A stretch of 64,000 nt of DNA, from assembly GCA_044869805.1 (NCBI GenBank), contig JBIOXV010000107.1:1-64000 (forward strand), written 5' to 3'. Origin of the DNA: CAWDVR01 sp044869805 (GTDB taxonomy: Bacteria; Acidobacteriota; Thermoanaerobaculia; Multivoradales; SZUA-115). Both the position numbers and the translations under genes were made by a program. The notes below the pieces were generated by a model. That model had not been told where the DNA came from. It did no database searches and saw only the letters and a program-made list of their open reading frames with translations. Shown in pieces: positions 8,220-17,509 of this stretch (position 1 is its first letter; the number at the start of each line of letters is the position of its first letter).

Positions 8220-9403
8220 TATGCCTCGATCCGGACCGGCAGCGCTTCCATCACCCCTTCGAGCCTCTCGGCTGCATCCCTCTGCGCCAGCTCGTCGAGC
8301 CGGAAGGAGGCCAGCGCGATCATCACCCGGGCCGTGTCCGCCGGGCTTCGCTCAGGCTCAGGCCTGGCCTCGTCGAAGCTCTCGAGCCGCAGCGCCGCTT
8401 CACGCACCTGGTGACGGAGGGTGCGGAAAGCCCCCTCGCCGAGCGGGGGGCTGCCGCGATAGAGGTCGAGGCGCCCACCGGGCCGGTAGTGGGGGTAGTC
8501 CTCCAGCCCCAGGAAGCGGAGGAACCAGTCGGCGCGAAAGCGCCCGGTCGCCCCCACCAGGCCGGCGTAATCGGCGATCAGCTCGTCGAGCAGGTGATTG
8601 CGCATCGCGCCGAAGAGGCGGCGGGTCAGGTAGTGGGCGCACTCGTGCTCGCGGCGGATGACCAGCGACAGCGCGCGCCACGCCTCGTCGGTCAGCCCGA
8701 GGGCGGCCGCCGGCACGGCGCTGTAGGGGCCGTCGGAGAGCAGGATGAAGCGGTCCTGGTACAGCTCCTTGTGTGCCTGCAGGCGCCTGAGCTCCTGGCC
8801 CCAGGTCGGAGCCAGGGTGCCGGCCTCCGCGGCCTCCCAGCGTTTGCGCAGCCCGGCGATACGGGACCAGTTGTTGAAGCCGGCGACCATCAGCGCGCCC
8901 TGGGCAGTGGGGATCGGCTCCGGCTCGTTCCTCCACGCCAACGCGCGGAGCAGGGCCACGAACTCCGCGCGGCGGCGCACCACGAGCAGCGCGATGCGGC
9001 CGGCCAGGCTCGGGTGGAGCACCAGCTCCAGCGCGTCCGGGTGCTCGAGCTCGAGCCCGGTGGCCTCGGGGAGGGTCTCGACCGGCGTCCCGCGGCGGGT
9101 CGCGGCGCGGTACCCCTCGCTCTCGCTGATCCCGGCGCGGATCGGAAAGGCGAGCTGCGGCAGGCGCTCGGAGAGCACCGCGAAGGCGGAGCGGGAACGG
9201 CTCGCGCGCTCGACCTCTTCCCAGAACTCGACGAACGGCTCGTCGGCGAGCGGCAGCCGGGTCTCGGGGCCCAGCGTGGCGAGGTCGAAGACAGCGCGGT
9301 GATAGGCCGCGAGCTCGGCGGTCTCGTCGAGCTCGGCCGCCGGCGGCGCTGGCACACGGGCCGTCGTGTGCCGGGTCGGCGAATCTTGATGGCCCCTGTT
9401 CAT
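8219..9403 (-). CDS. Putative zincin (HEXXH) protein, DUF7005-like
   Basis: This is a 394-residue protein starting MNRGHQDSP. About residue 251 it carries REHECAHYLTRR, a textbook HEXXH (HECAH), followed about 20 residues later by LLDELIADYAGL. The spacing resembles gluzincin peptidases, where a downstream E-x-x-x-D helix completes the metal site. The rest (PTAQGALMVAGFNNWSRIAGLRKRWE; DYPHYRPGGRLDLYRG) resembles, from memory, an uncharacterised family called DUF7005. It has no signal peptide, so is probably cytoplasmic. It lies head-to-head with the RiPP export operon, so a leader peptidase or regulatory protease for the peptide products is an attractive guess. The much longer upstream extension of the frame is an Arg/Pro/Gly-rich shadow and is not used. 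Confidence 0.6.
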   Translation of the reverse strand: MNRGHQDSPTRHTTARVPAPPAAELDETAELAAYHRAVFDLATLGPETRLPLADEPFVEFWEEVERASRSRSAFAVLSERLPQLAFPIRAGISESEGYRAATRRGTPVETLPEATGLELEHPDALELVLHPSLAGRIALLVVRRRAEFVALLRALAWRNEPEPIPTAQGALMVAGFNNWSRIAGLRKRWEAAEAGTLAPTWGQELRRLQAHKELYQDRFILLSDGPYSAVPAAALGLTDEAWRALSLVIRREHECAHYLTRRLFGAMRNHLLDELIADYAGLVGATGRFRADWFLRFLGLEDYPHYRPGGRLDLYRGSPPLGEGAFRTLRHQVREAALRLESFDEARPEPERSPADTARVMIALASFRLDELAQRDAAERLEGVMEALPVRIEA

Positions 9404-9414
9404 GCTGCTAGGCT
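9386..9414 (+). promoter_or_regulatory. Candidate promoter of the RiPP export operon
   Basis: TTGATG (9386-9391), a 17-base spacer and TAGGCT (9409-9414) lie directly upstream of the TolC-like gene and overlap the start of the divergent HEXXH gene. Match to consensus is moderate. It would place the transcript start near the TTG/ATG start codons at 9424/9433. Prediction only. Confidence 0.35.
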
Positions 9415-9432
9415 GAAAGCCGATTGATTCTA

Positions 9433-11025
9433 ATGCGGAAAAAACTGTACATCCTCCTTCTCCTGGCCCCGTTGGCCGCCGAGCCCGCGGCCGCGCTGGC
9501 GGCAGAACAACTGCCGCTGGCCCAGGAGGCGCTGCTGGCCCAGCAGCCGTCGCCGGACGCCGGCCTGAGCCTCCTCGACGCCGTGCGCCTGACCTTCGAG
9601 CGCGACCCCAACGTGGCGTTCGAGGAGGCGCGCCTCGCCGCGGCGAGCGGCGCGCTGCTGATCGCTGCCGGCGCCTTCGACGCAATCGTGACCTCGACGG
9701 TGACGCGGAGCGAGACCCTCGTCCCCGAGTCCTCCACCAACACCAGCGAGTCGCGTGCCCTGGACGGCACCGTCGCGCTCACCCAGCGGCTGCGCACCGG
9801 CCTGTCGTTCGAGCCCGAGATCGTGCTCTCGCAGCTCGACGAGGTGGGCTCCGGCGACCCGGTCGCCGACACCGCGACGGTCACCTTCCGCTTCCGCCAG
9901 CCGCTGCTGCGCGGCCGCGGCCGCGCGGCGACCGCGGCCGGCGAGCGGGCCGCGGAGCGGGAGCTGGCGGCGTCCGGGCTCGACCTCAGCCACGTTGTCG
10001 CCGGGCGGCTGGCAGCCGTCGCCGCGCAATACTGGACGGTGGCCGCGGCGGCGCGCGACCTGGCCGTGCTGCGCGACAGCGAGGCGAGCTCGCGGGCGCT
10101 CGTCGACAACACCCGCAAGCTGATCGAGGCCGACCAGATCCCGGCCGCCGAGCTGGTGCAGGTCGAGGCCAACCTGGCGGCCAAGGAGTCGTCCACCCTC
10201 GACGGCGAGCGCGCGCTGTTCACGGCGCGCCAGGACCTGGGCCGCGAGATCGGTCTGGAGGCGGAGGAGATCGGCCGCCTGCCCCTGCCCGGCGATCCCT
10301 TCCCCGCCGTGGTCTCGGAGGAGGTCCCCCCCGCGACGGAGGCCGCGGCGCTGACTGCCCTGGCGCTTGCCCGGAGAGCCGATCTGCTCGCCGCCGAGGA
10401 GCGCCGCGAGGCGGTCGCGCTGCTGCGTCGCGCCGCGGTGAGCGCCCTCCAGCCGCAGCTCGATCTGATCCTCGCCCCCGGTTATTCGGGCCTCGACACC
10501 GGCGGCGGCGTGGGGCGCTTCTTCTCCCCTCTCGCCCGCAACGTCCCCGGCGCGAGCGTCGAGCTGGGGCTCGCCCTGTCGTGGCCGACCCTCAACCGCC
10601 AGGCCGAGGGAGAGCTGGTGCAGATCGACGCGGCGCTGCGCCAGAGCGAGCTGGCGGTCGAACTGATCGCCAAGGCGATCGGCGCCGACGTCCCGTCGGC
10701 CCTCGAAGAGGTGGGGCGCAACGCGCAACGGCTCGGCAAGGCCCGCCAGGCGGTACGCCTCTTCGAGCGCGCGGTGCTCAACGAGGAGAAGAAGCTCAGG
10801 GCCGGCACCTCGACGCTGCTGGACCTCATCTCGCAGCGCGACCGCCTGACCGCGGCACAGCAGGGCGTGGTTTCCGGCGAGCTGGCGCTCGCCCTCGCCC
10901 TGCTCCGCCTGCGTTTCGAGACCGGTACCCTGTTCGAGGAGCGGGGAGAGGCGCGCGAGCTGCAGCTCTCGCGGCTCACCACCCTGCCGGCGGTGCCGCC
11001 CCTGCCGCGGGAGGGCCGGCCGTGA
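9433..11025 (+). CDS. TolC-like outer-membrane efflux protein
   Basis: This is a 530-residue protein with a signal peptide (MRKKLYILLLLAPLAAEPAAALA). Two long coiled-coil/beta-barrel halves follow, as in TolC: SLLDAVRLTFERDPNV opens the first, and LSWPTLNRQAEGELVQIDAALRQSELAVE with KLRAGTSTLLDLISQRDRLTAAQQGVV closes the second. The protein would form the outer-membrane channel of a type I (peptide) secretion system. It is the first gene of the export operon and overlaps the HlyD-type gene by 4 bases. An in-frame TTG at 9424 could be an earlier start (MIL-MRKK), but the ATG gives a cleaner signal peptide. Confidence 0.88.
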   Translation: MRKKLYILLLLAPLAAEPAAALAAEQLPLAQEALLAQQPSPDAGLSLLDAVRLTFERDPNVAFEEARLAAASGALLIAAGAFDAIVTSTVTRSETLVPESSTNTSESRALDGTVALTQRLRTGLSFEPEIVLSQLDEVGSGDPVADTATVTFRFRQPLLRGRGRAATAAGERAAERELAASGLDLSHVVAGRLAAVAAQYWTVAAAARDLAVLRDSEASSRALVDNTRKLIEADQIPAAELVQVEANLAAKESSTLDGERALFTARQDLGREIGLEAEEIGRLPLPGDPFPAVVSEEVPPATEAAALTALALARRADLLAAEERREAVALLRRAAVSALQPQLDLILAPGYSGLDTGGGVGRFFSPLARNVPGASVELGLALSWPTLNRQAEGELVQIDAALRQSELAVELIAKAIGADVPSALEEVGRNAQRLGKARQAVRLFERAVLNEEKKLRAGTSTLLDLISQRDRLTAAQQGVVSGELALALALLRLRFETGTLFEERGEARELQLSRLTTLPAVPPLPREGRP

Positions 11026-12266
11026 TCTTCCGCAAGGTGGCTCTCGAACGCCTCTCCTCGCCCGAGCAGCTCGACCAGCTCGTACAGGTCACCGACCCGC
11101 GCGGCTGGCTCGCCCTGCTCGGCCTCGGCTCGCTGCTCGTCGCCGGCCTCGGCTGGGGAGTCTGGGGGTCGATCCCCACCGAGGCGAGCGGCGAGGGCAT
11201 CCTGCTGCGCCAGGGCGGGGTGTCGGACCTGGTGTCGGCAGCGCCCGGCCAGGTGGCGGAGGTGTTGGTGGGAGTCGGCGACGTGATCGAGAAGGGGCAG
11301 CCGGTGGCGCGGATCCGCCAGGACGCTCTGCTCCGCCAGATCCAGGACACCCGCGCCAAGCTCGCGGCGCAGGAGCGCGAGGTCGCCGCCCTCCAGCGCT
11401 CGGCCGGCGAGCAGAAGCGCCTGCGGTCCCGCGACCTCGCCCAGCAGCGCGCGGACCTCGAGCGCACCATCGCGACGTTGGAGACCGACCTCTCCCTGCT
11501 GGGCGAGCGGCTCACGGCCGAGCAGGCGCTGCTCGACGACGGCCTGATCACCAAGCAGGCCTTCCTCGACACGCAGCAGCTCGCGAACGCCAAGCGGGAC
11601 GAGCTGGCGCAGCGCAGGCTGGCGCTCTCCGGCCTCGACTTGAAGCGCCTCGAGGCCGACCAGCAGCTCGACCAGCAGCTCGAGGCGCGGCAGGCCGCGC
11701 GACGCGACCTGGACCTCGAGGTCGGCGAGCTGGAGGCGAAGCTCGCCGAGAACGTCGACGTCCTCTCGCCGTTCGCCGGGCGCGTGCTCGAGGTGCTGGC
11801 GAGCCGCGGCGACGTGGTCGCCCCGGGCACTCCGATGCTCGCCGTCGAGGTGCTCTCCGAGGAGCTGATCGCGGTGCTCTTCGTGCCCGCCACGACGGGC
11901 AAGAAGGTGCGGTCGGGCATGGCGGTGAGGGTCTCGCCCTCGACCGTCAAGCGCGAAGAGTACGGCACGCTCCTGGGGCGCGTCGCCTGGGTGGCGGAGT
12001 TCCCCTCGACGGCGCGCGGCATGAAGCGCCTGCTGGGCAACGAGGCGCTGGTCACCAAGCTGATGGAGCAGGGCCCGCCGATCCAGGTCAACGTCGGCTT
12101 GACCCGCGACGCCTCGACCCCCACCGGCTACCTCTGGTCCTCGTCGCGGGGGCCGAGCCTCGAGATCACCAGCGGCACCCTGGCCTCGGGCGACGTGGTG
12201 GTCAGGGAGGAGCGGCCGATCGCGCTGGTGATCCCGACCCTGCGCCAAGCGCTGGGGCTGCGGTGA
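11022..12266 (+). CDS. HlyD/NHLM-type periplasmic adaptor protein
   Basis: This is a 414-residue membrane-fusion protein. A single N-terminal membrane segment (LALLGLGSLLVAGLGWGVW) is followed by a first half-lipoyl motif (LVSAAPGQVAEVLVGVGDVIEKGQPVARI). A long coiled coil of Gln/Arg/Leu-rich heptads covers residues 95-245. The second lipoyl half is VLSPFAGRVLEVLASRGDVVAPGTPM. A beta-barrel region follows. It should bridge the inner-membrane ABC transporters to the TolC-like channel. The start is GTG in a GTGA overlap with the TolC gene; the downstream end overlaps the C39-peptidase transporter by 4 bases. The gene order matches NHLM bacteriocin export systems, in which this adaptor accompanies two ABC proteins. 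Confidence 0.9.
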   Translation: MIFRKVALERLSSPEQLDQLVQVTDPRGWLALLGLGSLLVAGLGWGVWGSIPTEASGEGILLRQGGVSDLVSAAPGQVAEVLVGVGDVIEKGQPVARIRQDALLRQIQDTRAKLAAQEREVAALQRSAGEQKRLRSRDLAQQRADLERTIATLETDLSLLGERLTAEQALLDDGLITKQAFLDTQQLANAKRDELAQRRLALSGLDLKRLEADQQLDQQLEARQAARRDLDLEVGELEAKLAENVDVLSPFAGRVLEVLASRGDVVAPGTPMLAVEVLSEELIAVLFVPATTGKKVRSGMAVRVSPSTVKREEYGTLLGRVAWVAEFPSTARGMKRLLGNEALVTKLMEQGPPIQVNVGLTRDASTPTGYLWSSSRGPSLEITSGTLASGDVVVREERPIALVIPTLRQALGLR

Positions 12267-14518
12267 GCCGCCTGCGCCTCCCCGCCTGGCTGAGACCCCA
12301 GCCAGCCGCGGGGCCTAAGCCGGCCGCCAGCCCAGCTCCGGCGCCGCGGGCGCGCACGCCGACGGTGCTCCAGATGGAGGCCGTCGAGTGCGGCGCGGCG
12401 GCGCTCGCCATCGTGCTCGCCCACCACGGCTGCTGGGTGCCGCTCGAAGAGCTGCGCATCGCCTGCGGGGTGTCGCGCGACGGCAGCAAGGCGAGCAACG
12501 TGGTCAAGGCGGCGCGCCGCTACGGCCTGGAGGCCAAGGGGTCGAAGCGCGAGCCGCGAAGCCTGCGCGCGGTGACGCCGCCGTCGATCCTGCACTGGAA
12601 CTTCAATCACTTCGTGGTGCTGGAGGGCTTCCGCAGGGGGCGGGTGTACCTGAACGACCCGGCCACCGGGCCGCGCGCGGTGAGCGAGGAGGAGCTGGAC
12701 CAGGCCTTCACCGGCGTGGTGCTGAGCTTCTCGCCCGGGCCGGGCTTCGCGCCGCGCGGCTCCCCGCCACGCCTCGCGGCCGCGCTCGAGAGCCGCCTCG
12801 CCGGCACCCGGGCCGCCCTGTGCTTCGTGCTCCTCGTCGGCCTCGCCCTGGCCGTCCCCGGCCTGGTGGTGCCTTCGTTCTCCAGGATCTTCCTCGACGG
12901 CGTGCTGCTCGAGGGGCGCCGCGACTGGCTGCCGCCGCTGCTGCTGGCGATGGCCGGCACCGCGGTCCTCCTGGGCGCCGCGACCTGGCTCCAGCAGAGC
13001 TACCTGCTGCGCCTCGAAACCCGCCTCTCGGTGGGCAGCTCGTCGCGCTTCTTCTGGCACGTGCTGCGCCTGCCGATGGAGTTCTTCAGCCAGCGCTTCG
13101 CTGGCGACATCAGCTCGCGCGTGGCGATCAACGACCGCGTCGCCCAGCTCCTGTCGCGCGACCTGGCGGCGAGCTTCCTCGCCCTGCTGATGATCGTCTT
13201 CTTCGCCGCCCTCCTGCTGCAGTACGAGCCCCTGCTCACCCTGGTGGGGATCGCCGTCGCCTCGCTCAACGTGGCGGCGCTGCGCTTCGTGGCGCGGCGA
13301 CGGGTGGACGGCAACCGCCGCCTGATGCAGGACCAGGGCAAGCTCATGGGCGCGGCGATCGGAGGCTTGCAGACCATCGAGACGCTCAAGGCCACCGGTG
13401 GCGAGTCGGATCTCTTCGCCCGTTGGTCGGGGTTCCAGGCCAAGGTGGTCAACGGGCGGCAGGAGCTGGAGCGCCTCGGCCAGATGCTCGATGCCGTGCC
13501 GCCGTTCCTCTCGGCGGTCAACGCGGCCATCATCCTGGGGGTCGGCGGCCTACGGGTGATGAACGGCTCGCTCTCGGTGGGCGGCCTGGTGGCTTTCCAG
13601 CTCCTCATGGCCTCCTTCCTCGCCCCCATCAACCGGCTGGTCACCCTCGGCGGCCGGTTGCAGATGGTCGAAGGCGACATGAACCGGCTCGACGACGTGC
13701 TGCGCTACCCGGTCGAGGCGGGGCCCGATCGACCGGCGGCCGATCCCGCCGCAAGCGTCTCGGGCACGGATGCCGCCGGCGAGGCCGCGCCGGCGAAGCT
13801 CGCCGGGGCGCTCGAGCTGGCCGGCGTCTGCTTCGGCTACAGCCGGCTCGACCCGCCGCTGATCGAGGGCCTGAGCCTCGAGCTCGCACCGGGCGCCCGC
13901 GTCGCGCTGGTGGGCGGCTCCGGGAGTGGCAAGTCGACGATCGCCAGGCTGGTGACCGGGCTCTATCAGCCCTGGCAGGGCGATGTGCTGCTCGACGGCA
14001 AGCCGCGCGGCGAGATCCCCGGCGGCGCGCTCGCCGCCTCGCTGGCGATGGTCGACCAGAACATCTTCCTCTTCGAGGGCACGGTGCGCGACAACCTGAC
14101 GCTGTGGGACGCCACGGTCCCGCTGCCCGAGGTGGTGGCGGCGGCCAAGGACGCCTGCATCCACGACGACATCGCGGCCCGGCCCGGCGGCTACGACTGC
14201 GCGGTCGAGGAGGGCGGCGCCAACTGGAGCGGCGGCCAGCGCCAGCGCCTGGAGATCGCCCGCGCCCTGGTGGGGCGGCCCTCGATCCTGGTCCTCGACG
14301 AGGCGACCAGCGCCCTCGACCCCGCGACCGAGAGCCTCATCGACCAGAACCTGCGCCGGCGCGGCTGCACCTGCCTGGTCGTCGCCCACCGCCTGAGCAC
14401 CATCCGCGACGCCGACGAGATCGTGGTCCTGGAGCAGGGCAAGGTGGTGCAGCGCGGCACCCACGACCAGCTCAAGGCCGTCGACGGGCCCTACGCCCGG
14501 CTGATCAGCGCCGAGTAG
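12263..14518 (+). CDS. C39-peptidase ABC transporter (NHLM type)
   Basis: This is a 751-residue bifunctional exporter that cuts double-glycine leaders and exports the released peptide. The N-terminal C39 domain has Cys43 in QMEAVECGAAAL, His116 in NFNHFVVLEGF and Asp132 in LNDPATG, so the catalytic set is complete. The membrane domain spans about residues 180-480. The ATPase has Walker A GGSGSGKST (about 551), signature WSGGQRQR (about 654) and Walker B ILVLDEATSALD (about 675). The start is GTG, overlapping the adaptor gene by 4 bases. Both precursor peptides found in this window end their leaders in GG, so they are its likely cargo. Family assignment is firm; cargo is inferred. Confidence 0.93.
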   Translation: MSRLRLPAWLRPQPAAGPKPAASPAPAPRARTPTVLQMEAVECGAAALAIVLAHHGCWVPLEELRIACGVSRDGSKASNVVKAARRYGLEAKGSKREPRSLRAVTPPSILHWNFNHFVVLEGFRRGRVYLNDPATGPRAVSEEELDQAFTGVVLSFSPGPGFAPRGSPPRLAAALESRLAGTRAALCFVLLVGLALAVPGLVVPSFSRIFLDGVLLEGRRDWLPPLLLAMAGTAVLLGAATWLQQSYLLRLETRLSVGSSSRFFWHVLRLPMEFFSQRFAGDISSRVAINDRVAQLLSRDLAASFLALLMIVFFAALLLQYEPLLTLVGIAVASLNVAALRFVARRRVDGNRRLMQDQGKLMGAAIGGLQTIETLKATGGESDLFARWSGFQAKVVNGRQELERLGQMLDAVPPFLSAVNAAIILGVGGLRVMNGSLSVGGLVAFQLLMASFLAPINRLVTLGGRLQMVEGDMNRLDDVLRYPVEAGPDRPAADPAASVSGTDAAGEAAPAKLAGALELAGVCFGYSRLDPPLIEGLSLELAPGARVALVGGSGSGKSTIARLVTGLYQPWQGDVLLDGKPRGEIPGGALAASLAMVDQNIFLFEGTVRDNLTLWDATVPLPEVVAAAKDACIHDDIAARPGGYDCAVEEGGANWSGGQRQRLEIARALVGRPSILVLDEATSALDPATESLIDQNLRRRGCTCLVVAHRLSTIRDADEIVVLEQGKVVQRGTHDQLKAVDGPYARLISAE

Positions 14519-14531
14519 GAGCGAGCCGGCG

Positions 14532-17477
14532 ATGGCCAGCGCACCCGAGCCCACCCCCGTGCCGGCAGTCCCGGGCGTGCAGGCCCTCCCGGGGGAAGCT
14601 GCGGCGGCGCCGGGCTCGGGGGCCCACCTGCCGCTCGCCCTCGACGCGACGGAAGGGGCCTGGCAGGTCGAGGCGGGGACGGTCGAGGTGTTCGCGGTGC
14701 CGCGCGGTCGGACTGGCCCGCGCACCCATCTGCTCACGGTCGGGGCGGGCGGCCTGCTCTGCGCGCTGAGCGCGGTCGCGGACGGCCGTCACGGCCTGAC
14801 GCTCTTGGCGGTCGGCGGCGCCGGCACCCGGCTCACGCACCTGCCGGTGGATCGGCTGCGCCGGGCAGCGGCCGATACGGCGGGCGCGCCGGCGCTCGCG
14901 CGGCAGCTCGACGACTGGCTCTCGGGCCTGGCCCGCGGCCTGGCCCGACCGCCGGCGCCAAAGGGCTGCGCCGAGCTCGAGCCCGGGACCGAGACGCGGC
15001 TCGAAGCGGCACGGCTCCCGGCCCGCGCGCGGGAGGGAGTGGCCTGGGTGCGCCACCTGGAGGGGCGGACCAACGTCCTCGGTGAGGCCGGCCTGACGCC
15101 GGCAGGCGACGGCCTGTTCCCGGTGCCGGAGGGTATGTGGCTCTCGGCCTTGGAGCCGGCCCGCCTCACCTGCCACGGCACCGTCGAGGCGGTGCGCGCC
15201 GGGGAGGCCTGGCCCGGGCTCGCCCAGTTCCACGCCCTCTTCCTCGCCGCCGTTGCCCACCAGCGTGAGCGCCTCGAGCGGCAGGACCGCGAGCGCCTCG
15301 AGCGCCGCCAGGAGCGCGATCGCGCCACGCTCGGCGGCGCCTACGCCCGCCTGGCCTCGGTGCTGCTCCCCGGCGAGCCGGGGGGCACCGCCTTCTCGGA
15401 GGACCGCGACGCGCTGCTCCTCGCCTGCCGCCGGGTGGGTGCCTTGCTGGGGATCGAGGTCCGCGAGCGGCCGGAAGGGAGGCGGATCGGCACGCAGGGC
15501 GAGGAGCTGGCTCGGATCGCGGCCGCGGCGCACGTGCGCTACCGCCGGGTGATCCTGCGCGGCGACTGGTGGCGCCGCGACAACGGCCCCCTGATCGCCT
15601 TCCGCGCCTCGCCGGCGGACCCGCGGGACCGCCACGCCGTGGCCCTGCTTCCGGCCTCGGCCCGGCGCTACACCCTGGTCGAGGCCGACGGCGCGCGGGT
15701 GCCGGTCGACGAGGCCCTGGCCGAGAGCCTGGAAGGCGACGCCTACATGCTCTACCCGGCGCTCCCGGCGCGGCCGGTGGGGATGCGCGACGTGGCGCGC
15801 CTGGCCTTCGCCGGGCGGCGGCGGGACCTCCTCACCGTGCTCGCGATGGGGCTCGCCGGCGGCCTCCTCGGGCTGCTGCTGCCCATCCTCACGGGGCACT
15901 TCTTCGGCAGCGTCATCCCGGGGGCGCAGCGTGGCCAGTTGCTGCAGATCACCCTCGCCCTGTTCGTCGGCGCGGTCGCCGGTGGGCTCTTCCACCTCAC
16001 CCGCAGCCTCGCCGTGCTGCGCCTGGGCGGCAAGATCGACGGCCTGCTCCAGGCCGCGGTGTGGGACCGCCTCCTGGCCCTGCCGGCCGCCTTCTTTCGC
16101 CGCTACTCCGTGGGCGACCTCGCGAGCCGCGCCCTGGGAGTGGACGCCATCCGCGACCTCCTGACCGGCAACGTGCTCACCGTGACCCTGTCGGCGATCT
16201 TCTCGCTGTTCAGCTTCGCGCTGCTGTTCTCCTACAGCGCCCGCCTGGCGCTCCTCGCCAGCGCCATGGTCGTCGCGCTAACCGCGGTGGCGACCGGGCT
16301 CTACTGGCTCCAGCTCCGCCACCAGCGCGCCATCCTCGACCTCCAGGGGAGGATCGCCAGCCTGGCCTTCGGGCTGATCCACGGCATCGCCAAGCTGCGC
16401 GTGGCCGGGGCCGAGTCGCGCGCCTTCGCGCGCTGGGCCGAGCGCTTCGCCGAGCAGCGGCGGCGCACCCTGGCGGCGCAGCGCGCGGCCAATGCCCAGA
16501 CCGCCTTCAGCGCGGTGTACAGCGTGCTCACCTCGCTGGGCATCTTCGCCATGGTGGGCCTGTCTGCGCGCGGCGCGCTGCCGATGGGCGACTTCCTGGC
16601 CTTCAACGCCGCCTTCGGGCAGTTCCTCTCGGCGGCCCTCTCGTTGGTCTCGGTGGTCTCGAGCGCGCTCGCCGCGGTGCCGGTGTACGAGCGCCTGCGC
16701 CCCATCCTGGAGACCGTCCCCGAGGTCGACGCGTCGAAGGCCGAGCCGGGCGAGCTCGCCGGGGCGATCGAGTTCAGCCACGTCTCGTTCCGCTACCAGC
16801 CGGACGGGCCGCCGGTGCTCGACAACGTCTCCTTCGCCGCCGCCGCTGGCGAGTTCATCGCCCTGGTCGGCCCCTCGGGGGCCGGCAAGTCGACCTCGCT
16901 GCGCCTCATCCTCGGCTTCGAGCGCCCCACCGCCGGCTCGATCTACTTCGACGGCCAGGACTTGGCCGGCCTGGCGGTGGCGTCGGTGCGCCGGCAGATC
17001 GGCGTGGTGCTGCAGACCGGCCGGCCGATGGCGGGGAGCCTGTTCTCGAACATCGTCGGCAGCGCCGACCTGGGGATCGACGACGCCTGGGAGGCGGCGC
17101 GCGCCGCCGGCCTGGAGGACGACATCAAGGCGATGCCGATGGGCATGCACACCGTGGTGAGCGAGGGGGCGGAGACCTTCTCGGGCGGCCAGAAGCAGCG
17201 CATCCTGATCGCCCGCGCCATCGTGCACCGGCCCCGCATCCTGCTCTTCGACGAGGCGACGAGCGCCCTCGACAACCGCACCCAGGAGATCGTCAGCCGC
17301 AGCCTCGAACGGCTCAAGGCCACGCGCATCGTCATCGCGCACCGCCTGAGCACCATCCAGAACGCCGATCGGATCTACGTCTTCGACGCGGGGAGGGTGG
17401 TGGAGCAGGGCTCCTTTCAGGAGCTGCTCCAGAGCGGCGGCGTCTTCCCGCGGCTGGCGGCGCGCCAGATCGCGTGA
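14532..17477 (+). CDS. Second NHLM-type ABC transporter ATPase/permease
   Basis: This is a 981-residue protein. An unusually long N-terminal region of about 410 residues carries no C39 motif. An ABC transmembrane domain (about 430-720) and an ATPase follow, with Walker A GPSGAGKST (about 779), signature FSGGQKQR (about 882) and LLFDEATSALDN (about 905). NHLM (Nif11/nitrile-hydratase leader microcin) loci normally encode this second half-transporter beside the peptidase-containing one, possibly forming a heterodimer. The start ATG sits 13 bases after the previous stop, with a TAGGAG sequence suitable as ribosome binding site. The N-terminal region includes segments such as QVEAGTVEVFAVP that look beta-rich and may be regulatory. 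Confidence 0.9.
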   Translation: MASAPEPTPVPAVPGVQALPGEAAAAPGSGAHLPLALDATEGAWQVEAGTVEVFAVPRGRTGPRTHLLTVGAGGLLCALSAVADGRHGLTLLAVGGAGTRLTHLPVDRLRRAAADTAGAPALARQLDDWLSGLARGLARPPAPKGCAELEPGTETRLEAARLPARAREGVAWVRHLEGRTNVLGEAGLTPAGDGLFPVPEGMWLSALEPARLTCHGTVEAVRAGEAWPGLAQFHALFLAAVAHQRERLERQDRERLERRQERDRATLGGAYARLASVLLPGEPGGTAFSEDRDALLLACRRVGALLGIEVRERPEGRRIGTQGEELARIAAAAHVRYRRVILRGDWWRRDNGPLIAFRASPADPRDRHAVALLPASARRYTLVEADGARVPVDEALAESLEGDAYMLYPALPARPVGMRDVARLAFAGRRRDLLTVLAMGLAGGLLGLLLPILTGHFFGSVIPGAQRGQLLQITLALFVGAVAGGLFHLTRSLAVLRLGGKIDGLLQAAVWDRLLALPAAFFRRYSVGDLASRALGVDAIRDLLTGNVLTVTLSAIFSLFSFALLFSYSARLALLASAMVVALTAVATGLYWLQLRHQRAILDLQGRIASLAFGLIHGIAKLRVAGAESRAFARWAERFAEQRRRTLAAQRAANAQTAFSAVYSVLTSLGIFAMVGLSARGALPMGDFLAFNAAFGQFLSAALSLVSVVSSALAAVPVYERLRPILETVPEVDASKAEPGELAGAIEFSHVSFRYQPDGPPVLDNVSFAAAAGEFIALVGPSGAGKSTSLRLILGFERPTAGSIYFDGQDLAGLAVASVRRQIGVVLQTGRPMAGSLFSNIVGSADLGIDDAWEAARAAGLEDDIKAMPMGMHTVVSEGAETFSGGQKQRILIARAIVHRPRILLFDEATSALDNRTQEIVSRSLERLKATRIVIAHRLSTIQNADRIYVFDAGRVVEQGSFQELLQSGGVFPRLAARQIA

Positions 17478-17509
17478 ATCGGGTCCGCCCCGGAAACGAG
17501 GAGCTCATC

